Shown here piece after piece: positions 52,545 to 61,990 of a stretch of 64,000 nt of DNA (within the stretch, counting starts at the first letter, position 1; each line of letters starts with the position of its first letter). Both the position numbers and the translations under genes were made by a program. The notes under the pieces are model-generated. The model had not been told where the DNA came from, ran no database searches, and was given only the letters and a program-made list of their open reading frames with translations. Source of the stretch: Marinosulfonomonas sp. (lineage in GTDB: Bacteria > Pseudomonadota > Alphaproteobacteria > Rhodobacterales > Rhodobacteraceae); assembly GCA_026984915.1 (NCBI GenBank), contig JALSRG010000007.1:1-64000 (forward strand). The letters are read 5' to 3'.

Positions 52545-53978
52545 TTGGCGAAGAACCAAATGCTGCAATTTGTGAACCTGCAAAGGGACATGCCGCAAAA
52601 GCGTGATCCGAGTATACGCGATCGGGATTTCAATGAGATTTACGCCGAGTTCTCTGAAGCCAAGGCAGAGGAACAGGCCAGCCGGTGCAGCCAGTGTGGC
52701 GTGCCGTATTGCCAGTCCCATTGCCCGCTGCACAACAATATTCCCGACTGGCTGCGCCTGACGGCCGAGGGACGGCTGGAGGAAGCCTATGCACTGGCGC
52801 AGGATACCAATACCTTCCCCGAAATCTGTGGCCGCATCTGCCCGCAGGACCGCCTGTGCGAGGGAAATTGCGTTATCGAAAAATCCGGGCACGGCACGGT
52901 TACCATCGGATCAATCGAAAAATTCATAACCGATACCGCCTGGGAAAAGGGCTGGGTCAAACCCGGCACGCCACGCGCGGAACGCCCGGAAAGCGTTGGT
53001 ATCATCGGCGCCGGCCCCGGCGGTCTGGCGGCGGCCGACAGGTTGCGCCGCGCCGGCATACAGGTGACAGTTTATGACCGCTATGACCGGGCCGGGGGAC
53101 TGCTGATTTACGGCATCCCCGGCTTCAAGCTTGAGAAAGACGTGGTGGCCCGGCGGATCAACCAACTGGAGCAGGCTGGCGTACAGTTTGTGCTGAATTG
53201 CACGGTTGGAGCCGACCTGTCCTTTCAGGCCATCCGCGGCCAGCACGATGCCGTGCTTATTGCCACTGGGGTCTATAAATCAAGGGATTTGCAGGCACCG
53301 GGCGTGGGCGCCGCCGGTGTGGTGCGGGCGATTGACTACCTGACCGCATCAAACAGGGTCAACCTGGGAGACCAGGTGCCCGAGTTCACGGATGGAGAGC
53401 TGAACGCCGCCGGAAAACGCGTTGTGGTCATCGGCGGTGGCGACACGGCGATGGATTGCGTGCGCACGGCAATCCGGCAGGGCGCGACCAGTGTCAAATG
53501 TCTGTACCGCCGTGACCGCGCCAACATGCCCGGCAGCCAGCGCGAGGTGCAAAACGCCGAGGAAGAAGGCGTGGAATTTGTCTGGCTGACCGCGCCAAAG
53601 GGTTTTACCGGCGATCCGGTCACGGGTGTCATGGTGCAAAAAATGCGGTTGGGGCCGCCGGATTCCAGCGGTCGTCAGAGCCCGGAAGTGATTGAAGGCG
53701 CCGACTATACCGAAGACGCCGATCTGGTGATCATGGCGCTGGGATTCATGCCGGAGGATCTGCCGGCACTATGGAATGAGGAAGCCTTGGAAGTCACCCG
53801 CTGGGGAACAATTCTGGCCGATTTCCGGACCCATGAAACCAAACTGCCCGGTGTCTATGCGGTGGGCGACATCGTGCGCGGGGCGAGCCTGGTTGTCTGG
53901 GCCATCCGCGACGGGCGCGAGGCGGCAGATGCGATGCTGGAGTACCTGTCCAATACCGGTTCGATCGCTGCCGAATAA
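52545..53978 (+). CDS. gltD: Glutamate synthase small subunit
   Basis: Supplies electrons from NADPH through FAD and two 4Fe-4S clusters to GltB. N-terminal cysteine motifs CSQCGVPYCQSHCP and CGRICPQDRLCEGNC, then FAD and NADPH sites (IIGAGPGGLAAADRLRRAG and VIGGGDTAMDCVRT). A TTG at 52545, 8 nt after CGGAGGG, gives the family-typical LAKNQMLQFV start and 477 residues; ATG 52560 is an alternative. Unusually, gltB lies two genes downstream. Confidence 0.95.
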   Translation: MAKNQMLQFVNLQRDMPQKRDPSIRDRDFNEIYAEFSEAKAEEQASRCSQCGVPYCQSHCPLHNNIPDWLRLTAEGRLEEAYALAQDTNTFPEICGRICPQDRLCEGNCVIEKSGHGTVTIGSIEKFITDTAWEKGWVKPGTPRAERPESVGIIGAGPGGLAAADRLRRAGIQVTVYDRYDRAGGLLIYGIPGFKLEKDVVARRINQLEQAGVQFVLNCTVGADLSFQAIRGQHDAVLIATGVYKSRDLQAPGVGAAGVVRAIDYLTASNRVNLGDQVPEFTDGELNAAGKRVVVIGGGDTAMDCVRTAIRQGATSVKCLYRRDRANMPGSQREVQNAEEEGVEFVWLTAPKGFTGDPVTGVMVQKMRLGPPDSSGRQSPEVIEGADYTEDADLVIMALGFMPEDLPALWNEEALEVTRWGTILADFRTHETKLPGVYAVGDIVRGASLVVWAIRDGREAADAMLEYLSNTGSIAAE

Positions 53979-54101
53979 GGGGAAAATACGTGGCAGGATA
54001 CGATATGGATTCCGTATGGATATTGTATGGCTAAATTGCAAAGGCGGGTAACGGCAGCAACACAGAAAAGTCAGTAGTGCTGACGTATAATGGAGACATT
54101 T

Positions 54102-54530
54102 ATGGATAGAACCGGAAAATGCCTGTGTGGCGCCGTGCGTTTCACCATCCGGGATCTGAACCCGGAATTCGGCACCTGCCATTGCAAGATGTGCCAGCGC
54201 TGGGCCGGTGCCTCGTTGCTGGCCCTGTCTGTCCCCGCAGATAGCGTGAGCTTTGAGGGGGGCGAACATGTGAAACACTATCAGTCCTCGGAATGGGCCG
54301 AACGGGCCTGGTGCGAAAACTGCGGGTCAAATCTGTGGTACCGGGTAACCGCCGAGGGGCCGTTCCATGGCACCTACCATATGCCGATCGGATTGCTGGA
54401 TGACACGAGCGGCCTGAAGAACATGCGCGAAATCTATGTGGACCGAAAGCCGGATGCCTATGATCTGGCCGGAGAGCGCGAGCGACTGGACACGGCGGCA
54501 ACCCTGGCCCTATTCGGAGCGGATGAATGA
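54102..54530 (+). CDS. GFA-family zinc-binding protein
   Basis: 142 residues of the glutathione-dependent formaldehyde-activating (GFA/CENP-V) fold. Zinc ligands are visible in KCLCGAVRF, TCHCKMCQRW and WCENCGSN. Such proteins are often mis-annotated; activity on formaldehyde is not assured. The ATG at 54102 follows GGAG by 7 nt. Its end overlaps the next gene by 4 nt. Sits between gltD and gltB. Confidence 0.9.
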   Translation: MDRTGKCLCGAVRFTIRDLNPEFGTCHCKMCQRWAGASLLALSVPADSVSFEGGEHVKHYQSSEWAERAWCENCGSNLWYRVTAEGPFHGTYHMPIGLLDDTSGLKNMREIYVDRKPDAYDLAGERERLDTAATLALFGADE

Positions 54531-55270
54531 AAGATGCGATGATTTTATGCGCCGGTCTCATGCTTCTGGCCACAAATGCCCTGGCGGCGAACCAGAATAC
54601 CTTTACCCCGCCCAAAGGCTGTACCGCCTTTCTGACGGTTCAGGACCGCAATTGTCAGGTTGAGCACCACTGGGCCTGTAAGGGGGATCCCGAGGGCCAG
54701 GTCTGGCGCTTGGTGATCGACGGCGAAGGGCCGAGGCAGCTCTCGCTGACCGACAATGAGTTTCGCTGGGTTCTGACCTATCCGCTGCGCGCCGGCACCA
54801 AGGAAACCCTGGTAACACCCGAGGCTGACCCGGCCTCGCTGACCGAGCTTCTGGCGACCGGAATCGACAGCTATGATTTCCAGATCCAGATTGCGCTGGA
54901 CGGCCGCCCCCTGCGCCGCGACCGGGTTGTCGGGTTTGACAAGCTGACCGGAAACAGCGTGACCATTGATGGTGAGCCACTGCTGACCACCGAGTTTGCC
55001 TATACGATCAGCAACGATCGGGATGACAGCACCTACAAGGCCTATGGGCAGCAGTTTGTCAGCGAGCGGTACAATGTTTTCTTTGGCGGTGTCGAAACAT
55101 CCGAAAGCGGCGGCAGCAAGGAAAACTACGACAACAGCCCGGTGGAGTTTCTGAAACCCGGCGAAAAAGGGTTTCTGTCGCGCAACCCGAAATATGATTG
55201 TGGCGCGGTGATGTCACGTTTTTCCACCCGTCCGAAAACAGAACAGATGGAGGCCCCCGATGACCTGTAA
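54527..55270 (+). CDS. Secreted protein of unknown function between gltD and gltB
   Basis: 247 residues. Signal peptide MKDAMILCAGLMLLATNALA (cleavage near residue 20). The mature protein is rich in beta-type segments, with CTAFLTVQDRNCQVEHHWAC holding three cysteines near its start and one more (YDCGAV) near the end. No family was recognised. It overlaps the GFA gene by 4 nt and gltB by 11 nt, so it is strictly co-translated with nitrogen assimilation genes although it is exported. Confidence 0.75.
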   Translation: MKDAMILCAGLMLLATNALAANQNTFTPPKGCTAFLTVQDRNCQVEHHWACKGDPEGQVWRLVIDGEGPRQLSLTDNEFRWVLTYPLRAGTKETLVTPEADPASLTELLATGIDSYDFQIQIALDGRPLRRDRVVGFDKLTGNSVTIDGEPLLTTEFAYTISNDRDDSTYKAYGQQFVSERYNVFFGGVETSESGGSKENYDNSPVEFLKPGEKGFLSRNPKYDCGAVMSRFSTRPKTEQMEAPDDL

Positions 55271-58200
55271 CAGTGCAAATTGGGCTGAAACAGAGACGAA
55301 CAAGCGCCAATGGCTGGCGAAAAACGGATTATATTCCGAGGCCGAGGAACATGCCTCTTGCGGGGTCGGTCTGGTGGTTTCCATTGACGGCAAACCAAGC
55401 CGTGATGTGGTGCAGAAAGGCATTGATGCGCTCAAGGCGGTCTGGCACCGGGGGGCGGTGGATGCCGATGGCAAGACCGGTGATGGCGCCGGTATCCATG
55501 TGCAGATTCCGGTGATGTTTTTCTATGACCAGATCCGGCGCACCGGGCATGAGCCACGACTGGACGAACTGGTCGCTGTCGGTCAGGTGTTTCTGCCACG
55601 CACTGATTTTGGCGCGCAGGAGGCCTGCCGCACGATCGTGGAAACCGAGGTGCTGAAGCGCGGTTACAAGATCTATGGCTGGCGCCATGTGCCGGTGAAT
55701 GTGGGCTGCCTGGGGGAAAAGGCCAATGCAACCCGCCCCGAGATCGAACAGATTCTGATTTCCAACTCCAAGGGGGTCGACGAGGAAACGTTTGAGCGCG
55801 AGCTTTATGTGATCCGGCGCCGGATCGAAAAGGCGGCGGCGGCGGCCAATATCACCGAGCTTTATATCTGTTCGCTGTCGTGCCGCTCGATCATCTACAA
55901 GGGGATGATGCTGGCCGAGCAGGTGGCCGAGTTTTACCCGGATCTGATGGATGAACGGTTTGAAAGCGCCTTTGCCCTGTATCATCAGCGCTATTCCACC
56001 AATACCTTTCCGCAATGGTGGCTGGCGCAGCCGTTTCGCATGCTGGCCCATAACGGCGAGATCAACACCCTGAAGGGCAATGTCAACTGGATGAAGAGCC
56101 ATGAGATCCGCATGGCGAGCAGTGCCTTTGGCGACATGGCCGAGGACATCAAGCCGATCATCGCCCAGGGCAGTTCGGATTCCGCCGCGCTGGACGCGGT
56201 GTTCGAGGTGATGGTGCGGGCCGGACGCAGCGCGCCAATGGCAAAAACCATGCTGGTGCCCGAGGCCTGGTCGCAGCAGGCGGTGGAACTGCCGCAAAGC
56301 TGGCGCGACATGTATGCCTATTGCAATGCGGTGATGGAACCGTGGGACGGCCCCGCCGCCCTGGCGATGACCGACGGGCGCTGGGTGTGTGCCGGGCTTG
56401 ACCGGAACGGTCTGCGACCGATGCGTTATGTGGTGACCGGCGACGGGCTGGTGATTGCTGGCTCCGAAGTGGGCATGGTGCCGGTGGACGAGGCCACGGT
56501 GAAAGAGAAAGGCGCGCTGGGACCGGGGCAGATGATTGCTGTCGACATGAAGAAGGGGCTGCTGTTCCACGACAAGGAAATCAAGGACAAGCTGGCACGC
56601 GCCCTGCCCTTTGGCGAGTGGACCAGCAAGATCACCGAAATGGAAACCGAACTGGATGCGGTGACCGAAGCGCCCATATCTGTCGGAGAGGAACTGCGCA
56701 AACGGCAACTGGCCGCGGGATACAGCATCGAGATGCTGGAGCAGATCCTCGCCCCCATGGCCGAAGACGGCAAGGAAGCCATTGCCAGCATGGGCGACGA
56801 TACCCCCTCGGCCGTCTTGTCGCAGCAATACCGGCCGCTCAGCCACTTTTTCCGGCAGAATTTCAGCCAGGTCACCAACCCGCCAATCGACAGTTTGCGT
56901 GAATACCGGGTGATGAGCCTGAAAACGCGGTTCGGCAACCTGAAAAACGTATTGGATGAAAGCAGTGCGCAAACCGAGATTCTGGTGCTGGAAAGCCCGT
57001 TTCTGGGCAATGCGCAGTTTGAGGCCCTGTTGCGCCATCTGGGCGATGACGTGGTGGAAATTGACTGCACCTTTGCCGTCGGCGACGACGACATGGCCCT
57101 GCGCAAGGCGCTGGCGCGGATCCGGTCAGAGGCGGAAGACGCGGTGCGCTCGGGCTCGGCCCATATCGTTCTGACGGATCAGCATCAGAGCCCGGAGCGC
57201 ATTGCAATGCCGATGATCCTGGCAACAAGTGCGGTGCATAGCGGGCTGACGCGCGAAGGTCTGCGCACGTTTTGTTCAATCAATGTGCGCAGTGCCGAAT
57301 GCGTGGATCCGCATTATTTTGCCGTGCTGATCGGCGCCGGCGCCACAACGGTCAACGCCTATCTGGCCGAAGATTCACTGGCCGACCGGGTGGAACGCGG
57401 CCTGCTGGAAGGCAATCTGACCGATGCCGTCGCCCGCTATCGCAAGGCGATCGATCAGGGCCTGCTGAAGATCATGGCCAAGATGGGGATCAGTGTGATC
57501 TCATCCTATCGCGGCGGACTGAATTTTGAGGCCGTCGGGCTGAGCCGCGCCATGGTTGCGGAATACTTCCCCGGCATGACCAGCCGCATTTCCGGAATCG
57601 GTGTGCGCGGCATTCAGAAGAAACTGGAAGAGGTGCACGCGCTGGGCTGGCGCAGCAACCGTGACCTGCTGCCGGTTGGCGGGTTCTACAAGGCACGGCG
57701 GTCCGGCGAGACCCACGCCTGGGGCGCGGCCAACATGCATTTGCTGCAATCCGCCTGTGACCGGGGATCGTTTGCACTATGGAAGCAATATGCGGCCAAG
57801 ATGCAGGCCAACCCGCCAATTCATCTGCGTGACCTGATGGATTTCAAACCACTAGGCCAGCCGGTGCCGATCGAAGAGGTCGAGAGCATCACAGCCATTC
57901 GCAAACGCTTTGTCACGCCGGGAATGTCGCTGGGCGCGCTTTCGCCGGAAGCACACAAGATGCTGAGCGTGGCAATGAACCGGATCGGCGCCAAATCCGA
58001 CAGCGGCGAGGGCGGTGAGGACCCGGCACATTTCACCCCCGAACCGAACGGCGACAACCCCAGCGCCAAGATCAAGCAGGTGGCCAGTGGCCGGTTTGGT
58101 GTAACAGCCGAATATCTGACCCATTGCGAAGAACTGGAGATCAAGGTGGCGCAAGGGGCCAAACCGGGCGAAGGCGGGCAACTGCCGGGCCTGAAGGTAA

Positions 58201-59795
58201 CCGACCTGATTGCCCGGTTGCGCCACAGCACCAGGGGTGTGACACTGATCAGCCCGCCGCCGCACCACGATATCTACAGTATCGAGGATCTGGCACAGTT
58301 GATCTATGATCTGAAACAGATCAATCCCTGCGCCAAGGTGACGGTGAAGCTGGTGGCGGCCAGCGGTGTCGGCACCATCGCCGCCGGGGTGGCCAAGGCC
58401 AAGGCCGATGTGATCCTGATTTCCGGCCACAACGGTGGCACCGGCGCAAGCCCGGCGACCAGTATCAAATATGCCGGCCTGCCTTGGGAAATGGGCCTGA
58501 CCGAAGCACATCAGGTGCTGGCAATGAACAAGCTGCGCGACCGGGTGACGCTGCGCACCGATGGTGGTTTGCGCACCGGGCGCGACATCGTGATGGCGGC
58601 GATGATGGGGGCCGAGGAATACGGCATCGGCACCGCCGCCCTGATTGCCATGGGCTGCATCATGGTGCGTCAGTGCCAGAGCAACACCTGCCCTGTCGGC
58701 GTCTGCACCCAGGACGAACGCCTGCGCGCCAAATTCACCGGCACGGCGGACAAGGTGGTGAATCTGATCACATTTTATGCGCAGGAAGTGCGCGAGATTC
58801 TGGCCGGTCTTGGGGCGCGGTCGCTGGACCAGGTGATCGGGCGGGCCGACCTGCTCGGGCAGGTCAGCCGCGGTGCTGCGCATCTGGACGAACTGGACCT
58901 GAACCCGCTGCTGATTACCGTCGATGGCGCGGCCGACATTGTTTATGATCGCAAGAAACCACGCATCGAGGTGCCCGACACGCTGGATGCCGAGATCGTG
59001 CGCGACGCGGCCCGGTTTCTGAAAGACGGCGAAAAGATGCAGCTGCATTATGCGGTGCAAAACACGCATCGCACCATCGGCACGCGGGTATCAAGCCATA
59101 TCGTGGAAAGATTTGGCATGCATAACAATCTGCAACCCGACCATCTGACGGTGCGGCTGACCGGCAGTGCCGGGCAAAGCCTGGGGGCTTTTGCGGCACC
59201 GGGCCTGAAGATCGAGGTGTCGGGGGACGCCAACGATTATGTAGGCAAGGGCCTGAGCGGCGGTATCATCGTGGTGCGCCCGCCGATGATCAGCCCGCTG
59301 GTTGCGTCGGAAAACACCATAATCGGCAATACGGTTCTGTATGGTGCAACCGATGGTTACCTGTTTGCCTCGGGCCGTGCCGGCGAACGCTTTGCCGTGC
59401 GCAACAGCGGCGCCCAGGTTGTGGTTGAGGGGTGCGGATCATCAGGCTGTGAATACATGACCGGCGGGGTCGCTGTTATTCTCGGCGATATCGGCGCCAA
59501 TTTCGGGGCCGGCATGACTGGCGGCATGGCCTATCTCTATGATCCCGAGGGGCGGGCCGGCGACTATCTGAACCACGAAACACTGGTGACCTGTCCGGTT
59601 ACAGTGCGCCACTGGGAGGCCCAGCTGAAAGGGCTGATCGAGCGTCACGTGGAAGAAACCGGCAGTCTGAGGGGCCGCGAGATACTGCACCACTGGGATA
59701 AGGAATCCGCAAATTTTCTGCAGATTTGTCCAAAGGAAATGCTGGACAATCTGCCGTATCCCCTGGGGGTGGAGGAAGGGCAGGAGACAGCGTAG
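55260..59795 (+). CDS. gltB: Glutamate synthase large subunit
   Basis: Makes two glutamates from glutamine and 2-oxoglutarate. 1511 residues. A short propeptide ends before the catalytic Cys34 (HASCGVGLVV) of the class II amidotransferase domain; the central and FMN domains follow, with the GGTGASPATSIKYAGLPWE loop; the 3Fe-4S cysteines are in CIMVRQCQSNTCPVGVC near residue 1135; a beta-helix GXGXG domain closes the protein (GSAGQSLGAF, GLSGGIIVV). Long frames on the other strand are shadows. Confidence 0.97.
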   Translation: MTCNSANWAETETNKRQWLAKNGLYSEAEEHASCGVGLVVSIDGKPSRDVVQKGIDALKAVWHRGAVDADGKTGDGAGIHVQIPVMFFYDQIRRTGHEPRLDELVAVGQVFLPRTDFGAQEACRTIVETEVLKRGYKIYGWRHVPVNVGCLGEKANATRPEIEQILISNSKGVDEETFERELYVIRRRIEKAAAAANITELYICSLSCRSIIYKGMMLAEQVAEFYPDLMDERFESAFALYHQRYSTNTFPQWWLAQPFRMLAHNGEINTLKGNVNWMKSHEIRMASSAFGDMAEDIKPIIAQGSSDSAALDAVFEVMVRAGRSAPMAKTMLVPEAWSQQAVELPQSWRDMYAYCNAVMEPWDGPAALAMTDGRWVCAGLDRNGLRPMRYVVTGDGLVIAGSEVGMVPVDEATVKEKGALGPGQMIAVDMKKGLLFHDKEIKDKLARALPFGEWTSKITEMETELDAVTEAPISVGEELRKRQLAAGYSIEMLEQILAPMAEDGKEAIASMGDDTPSAVLSQQYRPLSHFFRQNFSQVTNPPIDSLREYRVMSLKTRFGNLKNVLDESSAQTEILVLESPFLGNAQFEALLRHLGDDVVEIDCTFAVGDDDMALRKALARIRSEAEDAVRSGSAHIVLTDQHQSPERIAMPMILATSAVHSGLTREGLRTFCSINVRSAECVDPHYFAVLIGAGATTVNAYLAEDSLADRVERGLLEGNLTDAVARYRKAIDQGLLKIMAKMGISVISSYRGGLNFEAVGLSRAMVAEYFPGMTSRISGIGVRGIQKKLEEVHALGWRSNRDLLPVGGFYKARRSGETHAWGAANMHLLQSACDRGSFALWKQYAAKMQANPPIHLRDLMDFKPLGQPVPIEEVESITAIRKRFVTPGMSLGALSPEAHKMLSVAMNRIGAKSDSGEGGEDPAHFTPEPNGDNPSAKIKQVASGRFGVTAEYLTHCEELEIKVAQGAKPGEGGQLPGLKVTDLIARLRHSTRGVTLISPPPHHDIYSIEDLAQLIYDLKQINPCAKVTVKLVAASGVGTIAAGVAKAKADVILISGHNGGTGASPATSIKYAGLPWEMGLTEAHQVLAMNKLRDRVTLRTDGGLRTGRDIVMAAMMGAEEYGIGTAALIAMGCIMVRQCQSNTCPVGVCTQDERLRAKFTGTADKVVNLITFYAQEVREILAGLGARSLDQVIGRADLLGQVSRGAAHLDELDLNPLLITVDGAADIVYDRKKPRIEVPDTLDAEIVRDAARFLKDGEKMQLHYAVQNTHRTIGTRVSSHIVERFGMHNNLQPDHLTVRLTGSAGQSLGAFAAPGLKIEVSGDANDYVGKGLSGGIIVVRPPMISPLVASENTIIGNTVLYGATDGYLFASGRAGERFAVRNSGAQVVVEGCGSSGCEYMTGGVAVILGDIGANFGAGMTGGMAYLYDPEGRAGDYLNHETLVTCPVTVRHWEAQLKGLIERHVEETGSLRGREILHHWDKESANFLQICPKEMLDNLPYPLGVEEGQETA

Positions 59796-59979
59796 TCATC
59801 GCCGTCGATTCCGGTAACCTGTTGTTATTGATGCTAAATATGCCAATGTACCAGAATTTGCCGACACGTTGACGCTGGGTAAGGAATCCGTGACTTGAAA
59901 AAAGACATTTTCTGATATGATCTGAATGTGGGGACGCATTTTCTTGTGGCGCCTTGCGCCCAGTTTCAGGAGAAAGATA

Positions 59980-60681
59980 ATGTCTGTTTCATTGCAAATT
60001 GTTTCAAGGGTAATTGCGGCCGGTGTTGGCCTTGCTATTTCAGCCTCGGCGGCACTGGCGGTGGAGGCGACGGCCAAATCGGCGGTAAATGTCCGGTCAG
60101 GTCCGGGAACCAGCTTTGGCAAAGTCGATGTGCTGTATGCCGGCGAACCCGTCAGTATTACGGAATGTCGCGCAAACTGGTGCCATATCCAGCATCCGGG
60201 GCCGGATGGATGGGTCAGCGCCCGCTATCTGATCGCCGCAGGAGGTGCCAGCGAGGCCGACAGCGCGACCGGAAGCTCGCGCAGTTCGGATGACGCGGCG
60301 GCAGCGGCCATTCTGGGGGCCATTATCGGCGGAGTGATCGCAGGGCGATCGTCTGATCCGGCACCGGCTGAACCGGCAACACCGGCACCGGCCCTGCCCT
60401 ATGGCCCCGACACCTGCAAACCGGGTTTTGTCTGGCGCGACGCCATTCCCGGCGACCATGTTTGCGTGCGCCCGGAGCGCCGCGCGGCAGCACATAACGA
60501 AAACGCGGTAGCCGGGTCACGGGTAGATCCAGAGGGGGCCTATGGCCCGAACACCTGCAAACGCGGATTTGTCTGGCGTGAAGCCTATTCCGGTGATGTG
60601 GTCTGTGTCACAGGTGCCCGGCGTGAACAGGTGCGACTTGAAAACCGGGATGGCCCCAGCCACCGGGTTGTCTCGCCATAA
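59980..60681 (+). CDS. Exported SH3-domain protein with two Cys repeats
   Basis: 233 residues. Signal peptide (residues 1-27), a bacterial SH3 domain (about 30-86; NVRSGPGTSFGKVDVL and GWVSARYL), a low-complexity Ala/Ser linker with a glycine-zipper-like AILGAIIGGVIAG, and two 23-residue repeats at 141-163 and 188-210, each starting YGP(D/N)TCK and ending VCV. Each repeat has two cysteines, probably a disulfide. Likely periplasmic or envelope-bound. ATG 59980 is set by AGGAGA. Confidence 0.85.
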   Translation: MSVSLQIVSRVIAAGVGLAISASAALAVEATAKSAVNVRSGPGTSFGKVDVLYAGEPVSITECRANWCHIQHPGPDGWVSARYLIAAGGASEADSATGSSRSSDDAAAAAILGAIIGGVIAGRSSDPAPAEPATPAPALPYGPDTCKPGFVWRDAIPGDHVCVRPERRAAAHNENAVAGSRVDPEGAYGPNTCKRGFVWREAYSGDVVCVTGARREQVRLENRDGPSHRVVSP

Positions 60682-60682
60682 A

Positions 60683-60718
60683 GCAGGGGCATGAAGGCAT
60701 GAAAAAGAAGACCCCTGC
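60683..60718 (+). terminator. Terminator-like hairpin after the SH3-domain gene
   Basis: GCAGGGG (60683-60689) pairs with CCCCTGC (60712-60718); a 22-nt loop and no T run make it uncertain. Confidence 0.4.
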
Positions 60719-60997
60719 CGAAACTGCCGGGGCCTGATCCCGGACCAAGGAGAACAGAAACGCGAGAAGCGGCGGGATTTGGCCGCCGCTTATGGAATGC
60801 CCATGCCTTTCACGGGCGGAATGGCCGTCCGGGCACCCCGGTTTGATCCGGATCTTGTGCTATCAGACATGTTTACCCATTGAAATATTCGGAATAAAAC
60901 GGCACAAATTCTTCCTAATTTCGACACGAACCCGCAATACGCTGCTGCTAGAATGCCGACCGGATGTTTTTCCGATATGAAAGACGGGTAACCGACA
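60719..60997. other. Intergenic stretch before the Hint-domain gene
   Basis: No gene was recognised. It contains a strong 8-bp stem, AGCGGCGG (60768-60775) with CCGCCGCT (60783-60790), lacking a T run. The rest should hold the promoter of the Hint-domain gene. Confidence 0.4.
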
Positions 60998-61918
60998 ATG
61001 CCGACAACCTATACTGATCATTTCTATTTGATGGATCCATATTCGCCACCACCGGCGGGTACGGCGCTGACGGCAACGACCCTGAATTACGTTGATCAGA
61101 ATGACGACAGTATTCTTTCGCCACCAAGCGGGGATACGATCAACGGGGAAGATATTACACGGGTCTGGCGGGGCGATACTGTAACCGTCAGCATTGGCGG
61201 CGTGAATCATACATATGTCGGTGTTACGTTCTATACGGCCACTGGCGCACGCTATTTCACCCCGACAGACGGCACGAATCTGCAAAATGCCACCTTTGTC
61301 AGCTCAACCTTTGTCAACACCTCGACGCAGGTGCCCATTGGTGATCTGGCGCCACCCTGTTTCACCGCTGGCACAATGATCATGACAGATCAGGGCGAAC
61401 GGCCGGTGGAAAGCCTGAAACCCGGAGATCTGGTTGAAACGCTGGATCATGGCCTGCAACCTGTCCGATGGATCGGGTGCAGCCTGACCGATGCAACCGC
61501 AAAACACGCGCCGGTGGTCATTCGTGCCAATGCGCTGGGCAATGACAGGGAGCTTCGGGTTTCGCCGCAGCACCGGATTTTGATAGAGGGTTGGCAGGCG
61601 GAATTGCACTTTGGCCAGAGGCAGGTTCTGGTGCCCGCCAAACACCTGATCAACGGCAAGACCATTTTTCAGGAGCCGGCTGGCAAGGTAGACTATTACC
61701 ATCTCATGTTCGATCACCACGAAATCATCTGGTCCGACGGCCTGCTCAGCGAAAGCTTCTTTCCCGGCGATCATATACTGATGCAGGATCGTGCGGTTCT
61801 GGCCGAACTGCTGGCGCTTTTCCCCGAGCTTCGGACCGGAAAAGACAGCCGGTTTGAACAGACCGCGCGCACAACACTGAAAAACCGGGAGGCGGCTGTT
61901 ATCAGCATGGCTGCCTGA
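60998..61918 (+). CDS. Hint-domain protein
   Basis: 306 residues. The first 115 or so are Thr/Asp-rich and beta-like, without known domain. A Hint (Hedgehog/intein) module starts at Cys121 (PPCFTAGTMIMTDQGERPVESLKPGD) and includes VSPQHRILIEGW, the block with the conserved His. In the family Cys at the start performs an N-S acyl shift and self-cleavage. The AGTxI pattern is the Hint_2 type common in Rhodobacteraceae. No signal peptide is seen; the role is unknown. Confidence 0.85.
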   Translation: MPTTYTDHFYLMDPYSPPPAGTALTATTLNYVDQNDDSILSPPSGDTINGEDITRVWRGDTVTVSIGGVNHTYVGVTFYTATGARYFTPTDGTNLQNATFVSSTFVNTSTQVPIGDLAPPCFTAGTMIMTDQGERPVESLKPGDLVETLDHGLQPVRWIGCSLTDATAKHAPVVIRANALGNDRELRVSPQHRILIEGWQAELHFGQRQVLVPAKHLINGKTIFQEPAGKVDYYHLMFDHHEIIWSDGLLSESFFPGDHILMQDRAVLAELLALFPELRTGKDSRFEQTARTTLKNREAAVISMAA

Positions 61919-61990
61919 TATGTGCTGCCACAGACCTATGGACGGCTGAGTGCTTGACCATGCATCCCTTTGCATGGCTAAAGGGGTGTC

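Noticed and set aside
55329-57038. A 569-codon open frame opposite gltB, and another at 57852-59069
   Set aside because: They lie wholly within well-conserved gltB, and their composition is that of a complement of a high-GC gene.
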